This document shows, piece after piece, positions 10,945 through 21,172 of a stretch of 64,000 nt of DNA; positions within the stretch are counted from its first letter, which is position 1; every line of letters begins with the position of its first letter. The notes below the pieces were generated by a model. That model was not told the origin of the DNA. It saw only the letters and a program-made list of their open reading frames with translations, and ran no database searches. Location: the NCBI RefSeq assembly GCF_016653115.1, contig NZ_NHRX01000063.1, positions 1-64,000 of the forward strand, read 5' to 3'. This DNA comes from Rhodocyclus purpureus. GTDB taxonomy: Bacteria; Pseudomonadota; Gammaproteobacteria; Burkholderiales; Rhodocyclaceae. Both the position numbers and the translations under genes were made by a program.

Positions 10945-11463
10945 TCAGCCGGGTTTCCTGAACTCGTCGTCGATCCAGGCGCTGGCACTGGCCAGGTTGA
11001 GCTTGAAGTTCGGCGCGACGCGAACGCGGGCGATCTCGTCTCCGGCGGCATCGCTGGCGGCAAGGATCGCGTGCGGGTCGTACTCGTCGGGAACGATGTC
11101 GAGCGTGACCTCGATCCGCCCGTCCGGCGTGTTCACGCTCACCCGCTTGTGGTACTGCGCGTGCAGTTGCTGCTCGTGCCGGCGCAGCACTTCGGACGCG
11201 GTCTTGACCAGGGTGTTGAAGGCGGCGGCGTCGAGCGGCTTCGGGTCCTTCTTGTTGCGGCCCATGGTCCATGGTCCGACCAGCGCCGGCTCGGACTCGC
11301 CGTCCTTGATCATCGCGACGGCCCAGCCTTCGTCGTCCTCGTTCTTGATCACGCGCGCGGTCCAGCCCTTGCCGGTCCACAGGCGCGGCTCGTTGACGAC
11401 AAGATCGTCTTCGCTCTCTTCGTTAATGTTCAATGGAATGACTCGCTGCAAAGGGTACGGCAC
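10945..11463 (-). CDS. Conserved hypothetical protein
   Basis: A 172-residue protein of unknown function starting MPYPLQRVIPLNINEESEDDLV. It contains PRLWTGKGWTARVIKNEDDEGWAVAM and a C-terminal AWIDDEFRKPG tail. No signal peptide or membrane segment is visible, so it is probably cytoplasmic. I recall similar hypotheticals in betaproteobacteria but no characterised member. It sits between selU and the S4 protein on the same strand; the 25-base gap to selU suggests a shared transcript, with no evidence for a selenium role. Confidence 0.7.
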   Translation of the reverse strand: MPYPLQRVIPLNINEESEDDLVVNEPRLWTGKGWTARVIKNEDDEGWAVAMIKDGESEPALVGPWTMGRNKKDPKPLDAAAFNTLVKTASEVLRRHEQQLHAQYHKRVSVNTPDGRIEVTLDIVPDEYDPHAILAASDAAGDEIARVRVAPNFKLNLASASAWIDDEFRKPG

Positions 11464-11488
11464 CCGCTGCGCCCCTCAAGGGGGCGCA

Positions 11489-12565
11489 TTATGCCGGGCG
11501 CCCGCCTTCATCCAAAATCCGGGCTGCCAGCGCGTCGAGGCTGGCGCGAGAAAGCTCATCAACCCGGTAGCGCGGCGCGCCGGCGAAGCGCGCGAAGTTG
11601 CGCGGCTGCGAACGCGCGTAGAGCGGGTCGTAATGCAGGGTCAGCAGTTCGCCGACCAGCGAGCGAAAATCGCCGGCTTCGGCGAGTTGCAGCCAGCGCT
11701 CGACGCGCTCGCGGCCCTGCAGTTCCTTCAGGCGCAGCAGCGGCTCGCGCAGTTGCTCGGCAGAACACAGGTAGGCGTAGTCGTCGAGCAGGTAATCGAC
11801 GCGCGCCGGCAGGCTGGCGTCGATGAACAGGCAGGGCGCCGAGCGGATCGCCGCGTTGAGCGCCTCGGGCAGGCGCAGCGCGCCGATGCGCCGGCTCTCG
11901 GCCTCGACATAGACCGGCTGCCCCGGCGCCCGTGCGGAGCGTTCGGCAAGTTCGGCGAGGGCGACGTACAGTTTCGTCTCGAAGGTCTTCTGCGAGGGCT
12001 GCGCCGCACCCGGCAGGTCGCCGAGCACCGAGCCCTTGTGCGCGGCCAGCTCTTCGAGGTGCAGGACCAGCGCGCCCTGCGCGGCCAGCGCTTCGAGCAG
12101 CCGGCTTTTGGCGCTGCCGGTCGGTCCGGCGACGACGCGGAAGGGCAGGCGCGCGGGCAGGGTTTCCAGCCCGGCGATGACGTGATGGCGCCAGGCCTTG
12201 TAGCCGCCCTCGAGCCGCCTGGCCGGCCAGCCGATCTCGCGCAGGACCAGCGTGAATGAGCCGCTGCGCTGGCCGCCGCGCCAGCAGCAGACCAGCGGCC
12301 GCCACGACTTCGGCTGCTCGCTGAACTTCTCCTCCAGATGCCGCGCGATGTTGCGCGCCACCAGCACGGCGCCGAGCTTGCGCGCGGCGAAGGGCGAGAC
12401 CTGCTTGTACAGGGTGCCGACGCGGATACGCTCCTCGTCGTCGAGGACCGGACAATTGATCGCGCCGGGGATGTGGTCGTCGGCGTATTCGGCCGGCGAG
12501 CGGACGTCGATGATGGTATCGAACTCGCCGACTTGTGCTACGGTTGCCAGTGTGTAATCGGACAC
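11489..12565 (-). CDS. selU: tRNA 2-selenouridine synthase
   Basis: SelU (MnmH/YbbB) replaces sulfur with selenium at the wobble uridine of certain tRNAs, via a geranylated intermediate. The 358-residue protein has an N-terminal rhodanese domain (FDTIIDVRSPAEYADDHIPGA) with the active-site cysteine in CCWRGGQRSGS, then a P-loop domain with Walker A GPTGSAKSR. It is divergent from selD, whose product selenophosphate is its substrate; only about 55 bases separate the two starts, so they probably share a control region. No selA or selB is in the window. Confidence 0.93.
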   Translation of the reverse strand: MSDYTLATVAQVGEFDTIIDVRSPAEYADDHIPGAINCPVLDDEERIRVGTLYKQVSPFAARKLGAVLVARNIARHLEEKFSEQPKSWRPLVCCWRGGQRSGSFTLVLREIGWPARRLEGGYKAWRHHVIAGLETLPARLPFRVVAGPTGSAKSRLLEALAAQGALVLHLEELAAHKGSVLGDLPGAAQPSQKTFETKLYVALAELAERSARAPGQPVYVEAESRRIGALRLPEALNAAIRSAPCLFIDASLPARVDYLLDDYAYLCSAEQLREPLLRLKELQGRERVERWLQLAEAGDFRSLVGELLTLHYDPLYARSQPRNFARFAGAPRYRVDELSRASLDALAARILDEGGRPA

Positions 12566-12620
12566 TTTCTGAACGCCAGGGTGTTATCGAGCTTCGCATC
12601 TTAACGAGAACAGAGCCGCC

Positions 12621-13712
12621 ATGAACGACAAGACAGCCGAATCAGCCGCCCGACCCGCCGCCACGACCGACGCCGAACCCGTCCGCCTGACCCGCTTCAG
12701 CCACGGCGGTGGCTGCGGCTGCAAGATCGCGCCGGCGGTGCTGTCGCGCCTCCTCGCCGAATCGCCCTTGCGCGTGCTCCCGCCCGACCTCCTGGTCGGC
12801 ACCGAGACCAGCGACGACGCCGCCGTCTATCGCGTGAACGACGAGCAGGCGATCGTCGCCACCACCGACTTCTTCACGCCGATCGTCGACGACCCCTACG
12901 ACTTCGGCCGCATCGCGGCGACCAACGCGCTGTCCGACGTGTATGCGATGGGCGGCAAGCCGCTGTTCGCGCTGGCGCTGGTCGGCATGCCGCTCGACAA
13001 GCTGCCCGAGGACGCGATCCGCCGCATCCTCGCCGGCGGCGAGGCGGTCTGCGCCGCGGCCGGCATCCCGATCGCAGGAGGGCACAGCATCGACGTGCTC
13101 GAACCGATCTACGGGCTGGTCGGCATCGGTCTCGTCCATCCGCAGCGCGTCCGCCGCAACAGCTCGGCACGCGCGGGCGACGTCCTGATCCTGTCGAAGC
13201 CGCTCGGCATCGGCGTGCTCTCGGCGGCGCTGAAGAAGGGCATCCTCTCGACCGACGGCTACGGAGAGATGATCAAATGGACGACCACGCTGAACACGCC
13301 GGGGACGGCGCTGGCCGGGTTCGACGAGGTGCATGCGCTGACCGACGTCACCGGCTTCGGTCTCGGCGGTCATCTGCTCGAAATCTGCCGCGGCTCGGGA
13401 CTCGCCGCGCGCGTCGATTTCGCCGCGCTGCCGCTCATCGCCGAAGCGCTCGCGCACAGCCGCAACGGCGTCGTCACCGGCGCCACGGGGCGCAACTGGG
13501 CGGCCTACGGCGCCGAGGTGGTGCTGCCCGACGGCAGCCCCGACTGGCAGCGCACGCTGATCACCGACCCGCAGACCAGCGGCGGCCTGCTGATCGCCTG
13601 CGCCGAGAGCGGCGCCGCACGCGTGCTCGAACTGCTGCACGGCGAGGGCTTCGCCGAGGCGGTGGTCATCGGCCGGCTGGAGAGCGGAACGCCGCGCCTG
13701 ATCGTCGGCTGA
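12621..13712 (+). CDS. selD: Selenide, water dikinase
   Basis: SelD makes selenophosphate from selenide and ATP. The protein has 363 residues. The active-site loop reads HGGGCGCK, with Cys32 at the position of E. coli Cys17 and Lys35 at Lys20, so this is the Cys rather than the Sec form. AIRS-type ATP-binding features include SDDAAVYRVN, TTDFFTPIVDDPYDFG and NALSDVYAMGG. The adjacent divergent selU gives a direct consumer of the product. Confidence 0.96.
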   Translation: MNDKTAESAARPAATTDAEPVRLTRFSHGGGCGCKIAPAVLSRLLAESPLRVLPPDLLVGTETSDDAAVYRVNDEQAIVATTDFFTPIVDDPYDFGRIAATNALSDVYAMGGKPLFALALVGMPLDKLPEDAIRRILAGGEAVCAAAGIPIAGGHSIDVLEPIYGLVGIGLVHPQRVRRNSSARAGDVLILSKPLGIGVLSAALKKGILSTDGYGEMIKWTTTLNTPGTALAGFDEVHALTDVTGFGLGGHLLEICRGSGLAARVDFAALPLIAEALAHSRNGVVTGATGRNWAAYGAEVVLPDGSPDWQRTLITDPQTSGGLLIACAESGAARVLELLHGEGFAEAVVIGRLESGTPRLIVG

Positions 13713-13774
13713 GAAGTCGGGCTGGCACTTCGGTTCCGTCATCGAGAGGCCGAGGGGCTTGGCGATCAGCAGCA

Positions 13775-13908
13775 CGTCATCGCGAGCCCGAAGGGCGTGG
13801 CGATCCAGTACCCAGGTCTCGCATCCGGTCGGCCGTGGATGGCCGACAAGGGCGAGGAGACGGAAGAACGAACTGGATTGCCACGGCGCTACGCGCCTCG
13901 CAATGACG
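13775..13908. repeat. Dispersed repeat family A, copy 4
   Basis: The unit runs from CGTCATCGCGAGCCCGAAGG to ACGCGCCTCGCAATGACG, in the same orientation as copy 3. Its spacer carries CATCCGGTCGGCCGTGGAT, resembling spacers of the tandem array at 58.5 kb. Confidence 0.8.
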
Positions 13909-13937
13909 CGAACCGCCACGACGCGTCCGCAAAGGCA

Positions 13938-14111
13938 CGTCATCGCGAGCCCGCAGGGCGTGGCGATCCAGTGCGTAGGACTGGTTTCGGGTTGCACGAA
14001 CTGGCGAGGCCGCGAAAGAACGAACTGGATTGCAACGGCGCTACGCGCCTCGCAATGACGGCAGCAAATGGCTTCGTTTCATGCTCGGGGGTGACACCAC
14101 TCGCCATGATT
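13938..14111. repeat. Dispersed repeat family A, copy 5 with extended flank
   Basis: The core runs from CGTCATCGCGAGCCCGCAGG to CTCGCAATGACGG. The following 50 bases (GCAGCAAATGGCTTCGTTTC then a CATGCTC motif and CGCCATGATT) recur after the last tandem unit at 59.4 kb and, inverted, before the copies at 41.6 and 44.9 kb. The element is therefore larger than its core. Confidence 0.75.
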
Positions 14112-14171
14112 CGGGCCTTCCGGCCCTCCCACGACGGGCGTGGGAGCAGCGGAAGCCGCGAATAAGGGCGA

Positions 14172-15389
14172 TCAATAGATCAGGAACTCCCTCCGGCGCT
14201 CGTTCCAGGCAGCCTCGTCGGCGCCTGCCAGCGCGTCGAGCTCGGCCGGCGTCGCTGCCCGGTCGTCGACCCACTCGCGCAGCAGGGGGCTGCCGTTGAT
14301 CAGGTCGATCGCCAGCCGCTCATGCTCGTACTCGTAGGGAAAATCGCGCCACAGCGGATAGTCGGGACGCAGGTTGCGCAGCGCCTTGAAGGCGAGCGCC
14401 TGCAGGCGCCACGGCTTGAACACATCGTGTGAATAGTACGCCGGATCATCGACGTGGATCTGCACGCCGTGGCAGAGCTGGCCGGCATGCTTGTGGAAGG
14501 TCGGCTCGAAGCAGCACTCGCGCAGCACGCAGCCGGCGAGCCACGATTCGGCCGTGCCGGCGTCGAGCCTGCGCATCTCGGCGACGAGCGCGCCGGCGTC
14601 GAGCTCGGGCGCGCCGAACAGTTCGAGCGGGCGCGTCGTGCCGCGGCCTTCCGAGAGCGTCGTACCTTCGAGCATCACCGTCCCCGGATAGGCGCGCGCC
14701 ATCGACAGGTTGGGCGCGTTCGGGCTCGGGTTGATCCAGCTGCGCTCGCCCAGCGGCCAGCCGAAGCCGGGTCCCTCCTCGGGGCGCCAGCCGTCCATGG
14801 CGACGACCTCGAGCTCGACGTCGATCGCGAATTCGGCGACGAACCAGCGTGCCAGCTCGCCGAGCGTGAGCCCGTGGCGCATCGGCAGCGGACCGGCGCC
14901 GACGAAACTCTCCCAGCCGGGGCGCAGCGTCAGGCCTTCGACCGGCCGGCCGACCGGGTTGGGCCGGTCGAGCACCCACACCGCCTTGCCGTGGCGCGCA
15001 GCGGCTTCGAGCACGTAGCGTAGCGTGGTGATGAAGGTGTAGATGCGGCAGCCCAAGTCCTGCAGGTCGACGAGCAGGACGTCGAAGCCTTCCATCATCG
15101 CGTCGGTCGGTCGGCGCACCTCGCCGTAGAGGCTATGCACCGGGATGCCGTGGCGCGGGTCGAGGTAATCGGGCGACTCGACCATGTTGTCCTGCTTGTC
15201 GCCGCGCAACCCGTGCTGCGGGCCGAAGGCGGCACCGAGTTCGAGCCCGGGCTGGGCCGCGAGCGCGTCGAGCGCATGCGTCAGGTCGCGGGTGACGGAA
15301 GCGGGATGGGCGAGCAGCGCCAGCCGCCGGCCGGCCAGGGGACGGCGCAGGTCGGGGTCGGCGAGAAGGCGTTCGAGTCCGGTGAGCAT
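14172..15389 (-). CDS. DUF1343 protein, NamZ-like exo-beta-N-acetylmuramidase (GH171)
   Basis: DUF1343/YbbC proteins include NamZ, which releases MurNAc from the non-reducing end of peptidoglycan fragments. Family hallmarks: LLAHPASVTRDLTHALD, FGPQHGLRGDKQDN, IPVHSLYG, VDLQDLGCRIYTFITTL and VWVLDRPNPVGRP. From the ATG at 15389 the protein has 405 residues. I see no signal peptide, so it may act in the cytoplasm on imported fragments. The frame continues upstream only into a family B repeat. Together with amgK-murU at 26-28 kb it fits MurNAc salvage. Confidence 0.88.
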   Translation of the reverse strand: MLTGLERLLADPDLRRPLAGRRLALLAHPASVTRDLTHALDALAAQPGLELGAAFGPQHGLRGDKQDNMVESPDYLDPRHGIPVHSLYGEVRRPTDAMMEGFDVLLVDLQDLGCRIYTFITTLRYVLEAAARHGKAVWVLDRPNPVGRPVEGLTLRPGWESFVGAGPLPMRHGLTLGELARWFVAEFAIDVELEVVAMDGWRPEEGPGFGWPLGERSWINPSPNAPNLSMARAYPGTVMLEGTTLSEGRGTTRPLELFGAPELDAGALVAEMRRLDAGTAESWLAGCVLRECCFEPTFHKHAGQLCHGVQIHVDDPAYYSHDVFKPWRLQALAFKALRNLRPDYPLWRDFPYEYEHERLAIDLINGSPLLREWVDDRAATPAELDALAGADEAAWNERRREFLIY

Positions 15390-15403
15390 GTCCGAAAAGG
15401 ATG

Positions 15404-15570
15404 AACCTGAAAAAAGCAGTTGGCCACGAAATGCACGAAAAACACGAAATCGTTGATGAGGTTCGGTGCTGAGTGGAAACAACCCGATGGCTTAGACACG
15501 GAACGACCGCAACCCCATGTTTTTTAGTGGCTTTCGTGTTTTTCGTGGATGAAAAGAGGTTTTAAGGTTT
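15404..15570. repeat. Dispersed repeat family B, copy 1
   Basis: About 167 bases that begin AACCTGAAAAAAGCAGTTGG, pass through CCACGAAATGCACGAAAAACACG and a GAACGACCGCAACCC core, and end GTGGATGAAAAGAGGTTTTAAGGTT. The ends AACCT/AGGTT are inverted. It lies in the leader of the NamZ-like gene and extends that frame with repeat-derived codons. Confidence 0.8.
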
Positions 15571-15605
15571 AAGGATGAAAGGGTCGTGGAAGCGGCGGCG
15601 CGGCC

Positions 15606-16135
15606 TCAGCCGGGGAGTTCGAGGACGAAGGCGGCGCGGTCGTGGAAGTCGGGAAGCGCCCGCGGATGCGCCAGCGCGAGATAGGCGGTCTCCCCGTCGT
15701 TGCCGACGAGGACGGCGCACAGGCCGAGCTGCAGGACGCCGCTGCCGGGGGGCAGCGCCGACGCCGGCAGGCTGGCGCGCAGCGTGAGCCTGGCAGCCGA
15801 GCGCGTCCATTCGAGTCGCGGCGCCGGCACTGCCAGTTCGTCGCGCCGGCGATAGTCGCTGAAGCGCCAGCCGGCCCACTGCCCGCTCGGCGAGAAGTTG
15901 TACTCGCGGTAGTGAGGGGCGCCGGCACGCGCGAGGAAGGCTTCGAAGCAGGTGAACTGCCACAGGCGGTCGGGCGGCAGCGAGTCGCCGGGGCCGGGGA
16001 TGGCGACCTTGGCACCGGCCGGCAGGTCGAGCCGGTAGTCGAGGCAGAGAGCGCCGTCGCCGCCCGGCGCGGCAGCGACGAAAACCTGCGCTCTCGTCGT
16101 CGCGCCGGCCGGATGGGCGGTCAGCGCGACTGCGT

Positions 16136-16151
<16 letters not shown>
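15606..16151 (-). CDS. DOMON-like domain protein
   Basis: A 181-residue protein resembling the bacterial DOMON-like (type 9 carbohydrate-binding-like beta-sandwich) hypotheticals. Visible features: WQFTCFEAFLARAG, YREYNFSPSGQWAGWRFSDYR and a C-terminal HPRALPDFHDRAAFVLEL. The NFSPSG.WA.Y-type motif is the strongest family marker. No signal peptide is evident. The chosen GTG start at 16151 overlaps the end of the oxidoreductase beta gene by 16 bases, implying translational coupling. Its role is unknown; ligand binding (sugar or haem) is only a family-level possibility. Confidence 0.7.
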
Positions 16152-17199
<1,048 letters not shown>

Positions 17200-17203
<4 letters not shown>

Positions 17204-19161
17204 GATTGCCTCCCGCAAAGTTCCTCGATGCGCGCGCGGATCTCGCTCACGCGGAACGGTCGTCCCTGCACCTTGTGCATCGTCTCGACGGCGCGCAGCG
17301 TGCGTTCGCGCAGCAGCCTGGACAGCTGGCCCAGGTTCAACTCGGGAACGAGGACCGTCTTGTAGCGGCCGAGGATGTCGTCGAGGTCGCGCGGCAGCGG
17401 GTTCAGGTGGCGCAGGTGCAGGTGCGCGACCGAGAGACCTGCCGCGGCGGCCTGCTTGCGCGCCTCGGCGATCGCGCCCCAGGTACCGCCCCAGCCGACG
17501 ACGAGCAGGTCGCCGCTGTCGGGACCGTCGACCACCAGCGGCGGCAAGTCGCGCGCGATGCCGGCGACCTTGGCAGCGCGCACCTCGACCATGCGCTGGT
17601 GGTTCTGCGCGTCGTGCGACAGATTGCCGGAAAGGAAGTCCTTCTCCAGCCCGCCGATGCGGTGCTCCATGCCCGGGGTTCCCGGCGGCACCCAGGCGCG
17701 CGCCAGCCGCTCGTCTCGCGCGTAGGGGGAAAAGCCCTCGGGATCGCTGCGGTAATGCACGGCGATGCGCGGCAGCGAGGCCACGTCGGGGATGCGCCAG
17801 GGCTCGGCGGCGTTGGCGATGCCGCCGTCGGAGAGCATGATCACCGGCGTCATGTAGGTGACGGCGATGCGCATCGCCTCGATCGCGCAGTCGAAACAGT
17901 CGGCCGGCGAACGCGCAGCGATCACCGGGATCGGGCATTCGCCGTGGCGGCCGAAGAGCGCCTGCAGGAGGTCGGACTGCTCGGTCTTGGTCGGCAGGCC
18001 GGTCGAGGGACCGGCGCGCTGCACATTGACGATCACCAGCGGCAGCTCGAGCATGGTCACGAGGCCGAGCGCCTCGCTCTTCAAGGCCATCCCCGGTCCC
18101 GAGGTCGTCGTCAGCGCCAGGCTGCCGCCCCAGGCAGCGCCGATCGCCGAGCAGATGCCGGCGATCTCGTCCTCGGCCTGGAAGGTGGTCACCTTGAAGT
18201 GCCGCAGCGCGGCGAGTTCGTGCAGGATGTCGGTCGCCGGCGTGATCGGGTAGGAACCGAGGAAGAGCGGCGTTCCCGCGAGTTCCGAGGCGGCGACGAA
18301 ACCGAGCGCGGCCGCATGGTTGCCGGTGATGCTGCGGTAGGTGCCCGGAACCGAGGAGGCGGCACGAATCTCGAAGGTGGTCGCGAACAGCTCGCTCGCC
18401 TCGGCGAAGCCGTAGCCGGCGCGCAGGGCGAGGACGTTGGCCTCGGCAAAGCGCGGATTCTTCGCGAAACGTTGGGCGACGTCGGCGATCTCGGCTTCGA
18501 GCGGGCGCCCGAACAGGCACAGCATCAGGCCGAGCGCGAAGTAGTTCTTGCAGCGGTCGACCTCCTTCTTCGACAGCGAGGTCCCCGCCAGCGCGCGCGC
18601 GTTGAGCGCCGAGATGTCGACCGCGAGCAGGCGGTAGCCGTCGAGGCTGCCGTCTTCGAGCGGGTTCTTCGCGTAGCCGGCACGCGCGAGGTTGGCCGCC
18701 GTGAAGGCGCCGCTGTTGACGAGCAGGACGCTGCCGCGCGCGAGTTCGCCCAGGTTGGTCTTCAGCGCCGCCGGATTCATCGCCACCAGCACGTCCGGCG
18801 CGTCACCCGAGGTGAACACCTCGCCCGACGAGAACTGGATCTGGAAGCCGGAGACGCCGAACAGCGTTCCGCTCGGCGCGCGGATCTCGGAGGGATAGTC
18901 GGGATGCGTCGCGAAGTCGTGGCCGGCACGCGCGATCGCGCGCGAGAACTCGCTGCCGGTCAGCTGCATCCCGTCGCCGGAGTCGCCGACGAAGCGGATG
19001 ACGACGCGGTCGAGCGCCGCGACCTCGCGCTCGCCGCCGGCCGGCGGTTCACCGGCTGCCACGCCTGCTGCACCTCCCGCGTGAACGCCCGCCTCCGCGT
19101 CACGTCCTGCTGCCGGCGGCGGCGCCGCGGCTGTCTGCGTCTCTGACACGATAACCCCCAT
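17200..19161 (-). CDS. korA: 2-oxoacid:ferredoxin oxidoreductase, fused gamma-alpha subunit
   Basis: About 653 residues. After an Ala-rich N-terminal stretch comes the gamma domain (RFVGDSGDGMQLTGSEFSR), then the alpha PFOR domain I (GNHAAALGFVAASELAG, LGSYPITPATDILHEL, FQAEDEIAGICSAIGA, TTSGPGMALKSE) and a C-terminal transketolase-like domain ending in the NPLPRDLDDILGRYK region. The gamma-alpha fusion plus separate beta gene is the common aerobic bacterial KGOR arrangement. The start is uncertain: ATG at 19161 or a GTG at 19149 preceded by GGGGG, which is the better ribosome-binding context. Confidence 0.9.
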
Positions 19162-19288
19162 TTGTGATCGCTGCGCACGTCCTGCATCGTTGCCCGCATC
19201 GCTGCGGCTGCTGCCGACCCGCCCCGCGCGCAAGCACCCGGGGCAAGTGCAAGTCTGAAGCGCGCGGCGCCGAAATTCAAGCGCCCGA

Positions 19289-20092
19289 TCAGCCTTGGCG
19301 TGCGCCTTGCTGTGCGGACAGCCAGTTCGCCAGGCGCACGTAGTCGGCGATCGCCAGTTCCTCGGCGCGCCGCGTCGGATCGATACCGAGTTCGGCGAAG
19401 CCCGCGTCGGCGACGATTCCCTTCAGCGTGTTGCGCAGCATCTTGCGCCGCTGCGCGAAGGCTGCGGCGACGACCTGGGCGAAGACCGCCTCGTCGGCCG
19501 CCAGCAAGTCGGCAGCGGGGCGCGGGATCAGGCGGACGACCGCGGAATGCACCTTCGGCGGCGGGTCGAAGGCCTCGGGCGGCGCGTCGAGCAGCCAGTC
19601 GATGACGAAGCGGTAGCCGAGCATCACCGTCAGGCGGCCGTAATCGTTGCTGCCCGGTTCGGCGACCATGCGCTCGACGACTTCACGCTGCAGCATGAAG
19701 TGCATGTCGTAGACGAGCTCGGCGAAGCCGGCGAGGTGGAAGAGCAGCGGTGTCGAGATGTTGTAGGGCAGGTTGCCGACGACCTTGAGCCGCGAGCCGG
19801 GGGGACGCGGCAGCGCGGCGAAGTCGAATTCGAGCGCGTCGCCCTCGTGCACCGTCAGGCGCTCGGCCGGGAAACGACGGCGCAGGCGCGCGGCGAGGTC
19901 GCGGTCGATCTCGACCACGTGGAGGTGGTTCACGCGCTCGGCGAGCGGCTCGGTCAGTGCGGCCAGGCCCGGACCGATCTCGACCACGCAGTCGTCGCGG
20001 CGCGGCGCGACGGCGTTGACGATGTCGCCGATGATGCCGCGGTCCACCAGGAAGTTCTGGCCGAAGCGCTTGCGCGCGCGGTGTTCGCTCAT
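19289..20092 (-). CDS. rsmA: 16S rRNA dimethyladenosine transferase
   Basis: RsmA/KsgA dimethylates two adjacent adenosines in helix 45 of 16S rRNA (A1518 and A1519 in E. coli) late in 30S assembly. It has 267 residues. The N-terminus [18 protein letters not shown]-binding [14 protein letters not shown] and catalytic NLPYNIS motifs are all present. It is last in the minus-strand series lptD-surA-pdxA-rsmA, a conserved proteobacterial order. Confidence 0.97.
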   Translation of the reverse strand: MSEHRARKRFGQNFLVDRGIIGDIVNAVAPRRDDCVVEIGPGLAALTEPLAERVNHLHVVEIDRDLAARLRRRFPAERLTVHEGDALEFDFAALPRPPGSRLKVVGNLPYNISTPLLFHLAGFAELVYDMHFMLQREVVERMVAEPGSNDYGRLTVMLGYRFVIDWLLDAPPEAFDPPPKVHSAVVRLIPRPAADLLAADEAVFAQVVAAAFAQRRKMLRNTLKGIVADAGFAELGIDPTRRAEELAIADYVRLANWLSAQQGARQG

Positions 20093-20128
20093 TGCCCCAC
20101 TCCCTCTCTGGTGTTCCGCATCATGCGC

Positions 20129-21169
20129 TCAAGCTCGATCCGCCGCCGCCAGCGCCGCCGAGCGGCTGACCATCAGCGCCGCCTGTTCGACGGCGACGAA
20201 GAGGCTACCCGGGTCGGCACTACCCTTGCCGGCGAGGTCGAGCGCGGTGCCGTGGTCCACCGAGGTGCGGATCACCGGCAGCCCCAGGGTGACATTGATG
20301 CCGGCGCCGAAAGTCGCGTACTTCAAGGCGGTCAGCCCCTGGTCGTGGTACATCGCCAGCACGCAGTCGCCGCGCGCGAGCTGCGGCGGCGTGAACATGG
20401 TGTCGGCGGGAAGCGGGCCGATCAGCCTGAAGCCTTCCTCCCTCAGGGCGGCGAGTGTCGGCGCGATCACCTCGATTTCCTCGCGACCGAGCGAGCCGCC
20501 CTCGCCGGCGTGCGGATTAAGCCCGGCGACGAGGATGCGCGGCTCGGCGATGCCGAACTTGCGGCGCATGTCGGCGGCGATGATGCGGATCGTCTCGGCG
20601 AGCGAGTCGCGCGTGATCGCATCGGGCACCTCGCGCAGCGGCAGGTGCGTCGTCGCCAGCGCGACGCGCAGATCGCCGCCGGCGAGCATCATCACCACGC
20701 GGGGGACGCCGCAGGCGGCGGCCAGGTACTCCGTGTGGCCGGTGAAGGGGACGCCGGCGTCGTTGATGATCGACTTCTGCACCGGCGCCGTGACCATCCC
20801 GGCGAATTCGGGCGGCGTCCCGTCGGCGCCTGCGCGGCAGCCGGCCAACGCCCGATCGAGCAGCGCGAGCACGTAAGGCGCGTTGGCGACATCGAGCACA
20901 CCCGCCTGCGCCGGCACGGCGAGCGGCAGCGAAAGCACGTCGAGCACGCCCGCAAGCGGGGCCGCTTGCGGATCCCAGTCGCGCAGGCGCGGCGCAAAGC
21001 CCGTCTGCGCGGCACGCGCGGCCAAGAGCTCGCGGTCAGCGAGGACGACCAGGCGCACGCCGTGCGTGGCCGCCCAGTCGCGCTCGGCCAGGCGCAGGCA
21101 GAGCTCGGGACCGATACCGGCCGGCTCGCCCGAGGTGACCGCAAGCACCGGCAGTGCAGACGCGTTCAT
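20129..21169 (-). CDS. pdxA: 4-hydroxythreonine-4-phosphate dehydrogenase
   Basis: PdxA oxidises 4-phosphohydroxy-L-threonine in the DXP-dependent pyridoxal phosphate pathway. It has 346 residues. Family motifs include TSGEPAGIGPELCLRL at the N-terminus, PVQKSIINDAGVPFTGHTEYLA in the middle, a metal-binding histidine in LNPHAGEGG, and MYHDQGLTALKYATFGAGIN, followed by RTSVDHGTALDLAG. It begins four bases downstream of the surA stop. Confidence 0.97.
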   Translation of the reverse strand: MNASALPVLAVTSGEPAGIGPELCLRLAERDWAATHGVRLVVLADRELLAARAAQTGFAPRLRDWDPQAAPLAGVLDVLSLPLAVPAQAGVLDVANAPYVLALLDRALAGCRAGADGTPPEFAGMVTAPVQKSIINDAGVPFTGHTEYLAAACGVPRVVMMLAGGDLRVALATTHLPLREVPDAITRDSLAETIRIIAADMRRKFGIAEPRILVAGLNPHAGEGGSLGREEIEVIAPTLAALREEGFRLIGPLPADTMFTPPQLARGDCVLAMYHDQGLTALKYATFGAGINVTLGLPVIRTSVDHGTALDLAGKGSADPGSLFVAVEQAALMVSRSAALAAADRA

Positions 21170-21172
21170 CTG

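Larger units (their letters stand above)
13713..14171. other. 459-base gene-free gap filled with family A repeats
   Basis: This interval between selD and the NamZ-like gene contains a degenerate half unit (about 13738-13770) and two full family A copies. The remaining 60 bases before 14172 hold a short inverted match around CCTTCCGGCCCTCCCACGACGG but no gene. Apparent small reading frames here all derive from the repeat, which is open in several frames. Confidence 0.7.

Noticed and set aside
12621-13712. Selenocysteine-containing SelD
   Set aside because: The active-site position is an ordinary cysteine codon and the frame has no internal UGA.
17206-19146. A long plus-strand open frame opposite korA
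   Set aside because: It mirrors a confident gene and shows no domain; composition matches a GC-bias shadow.
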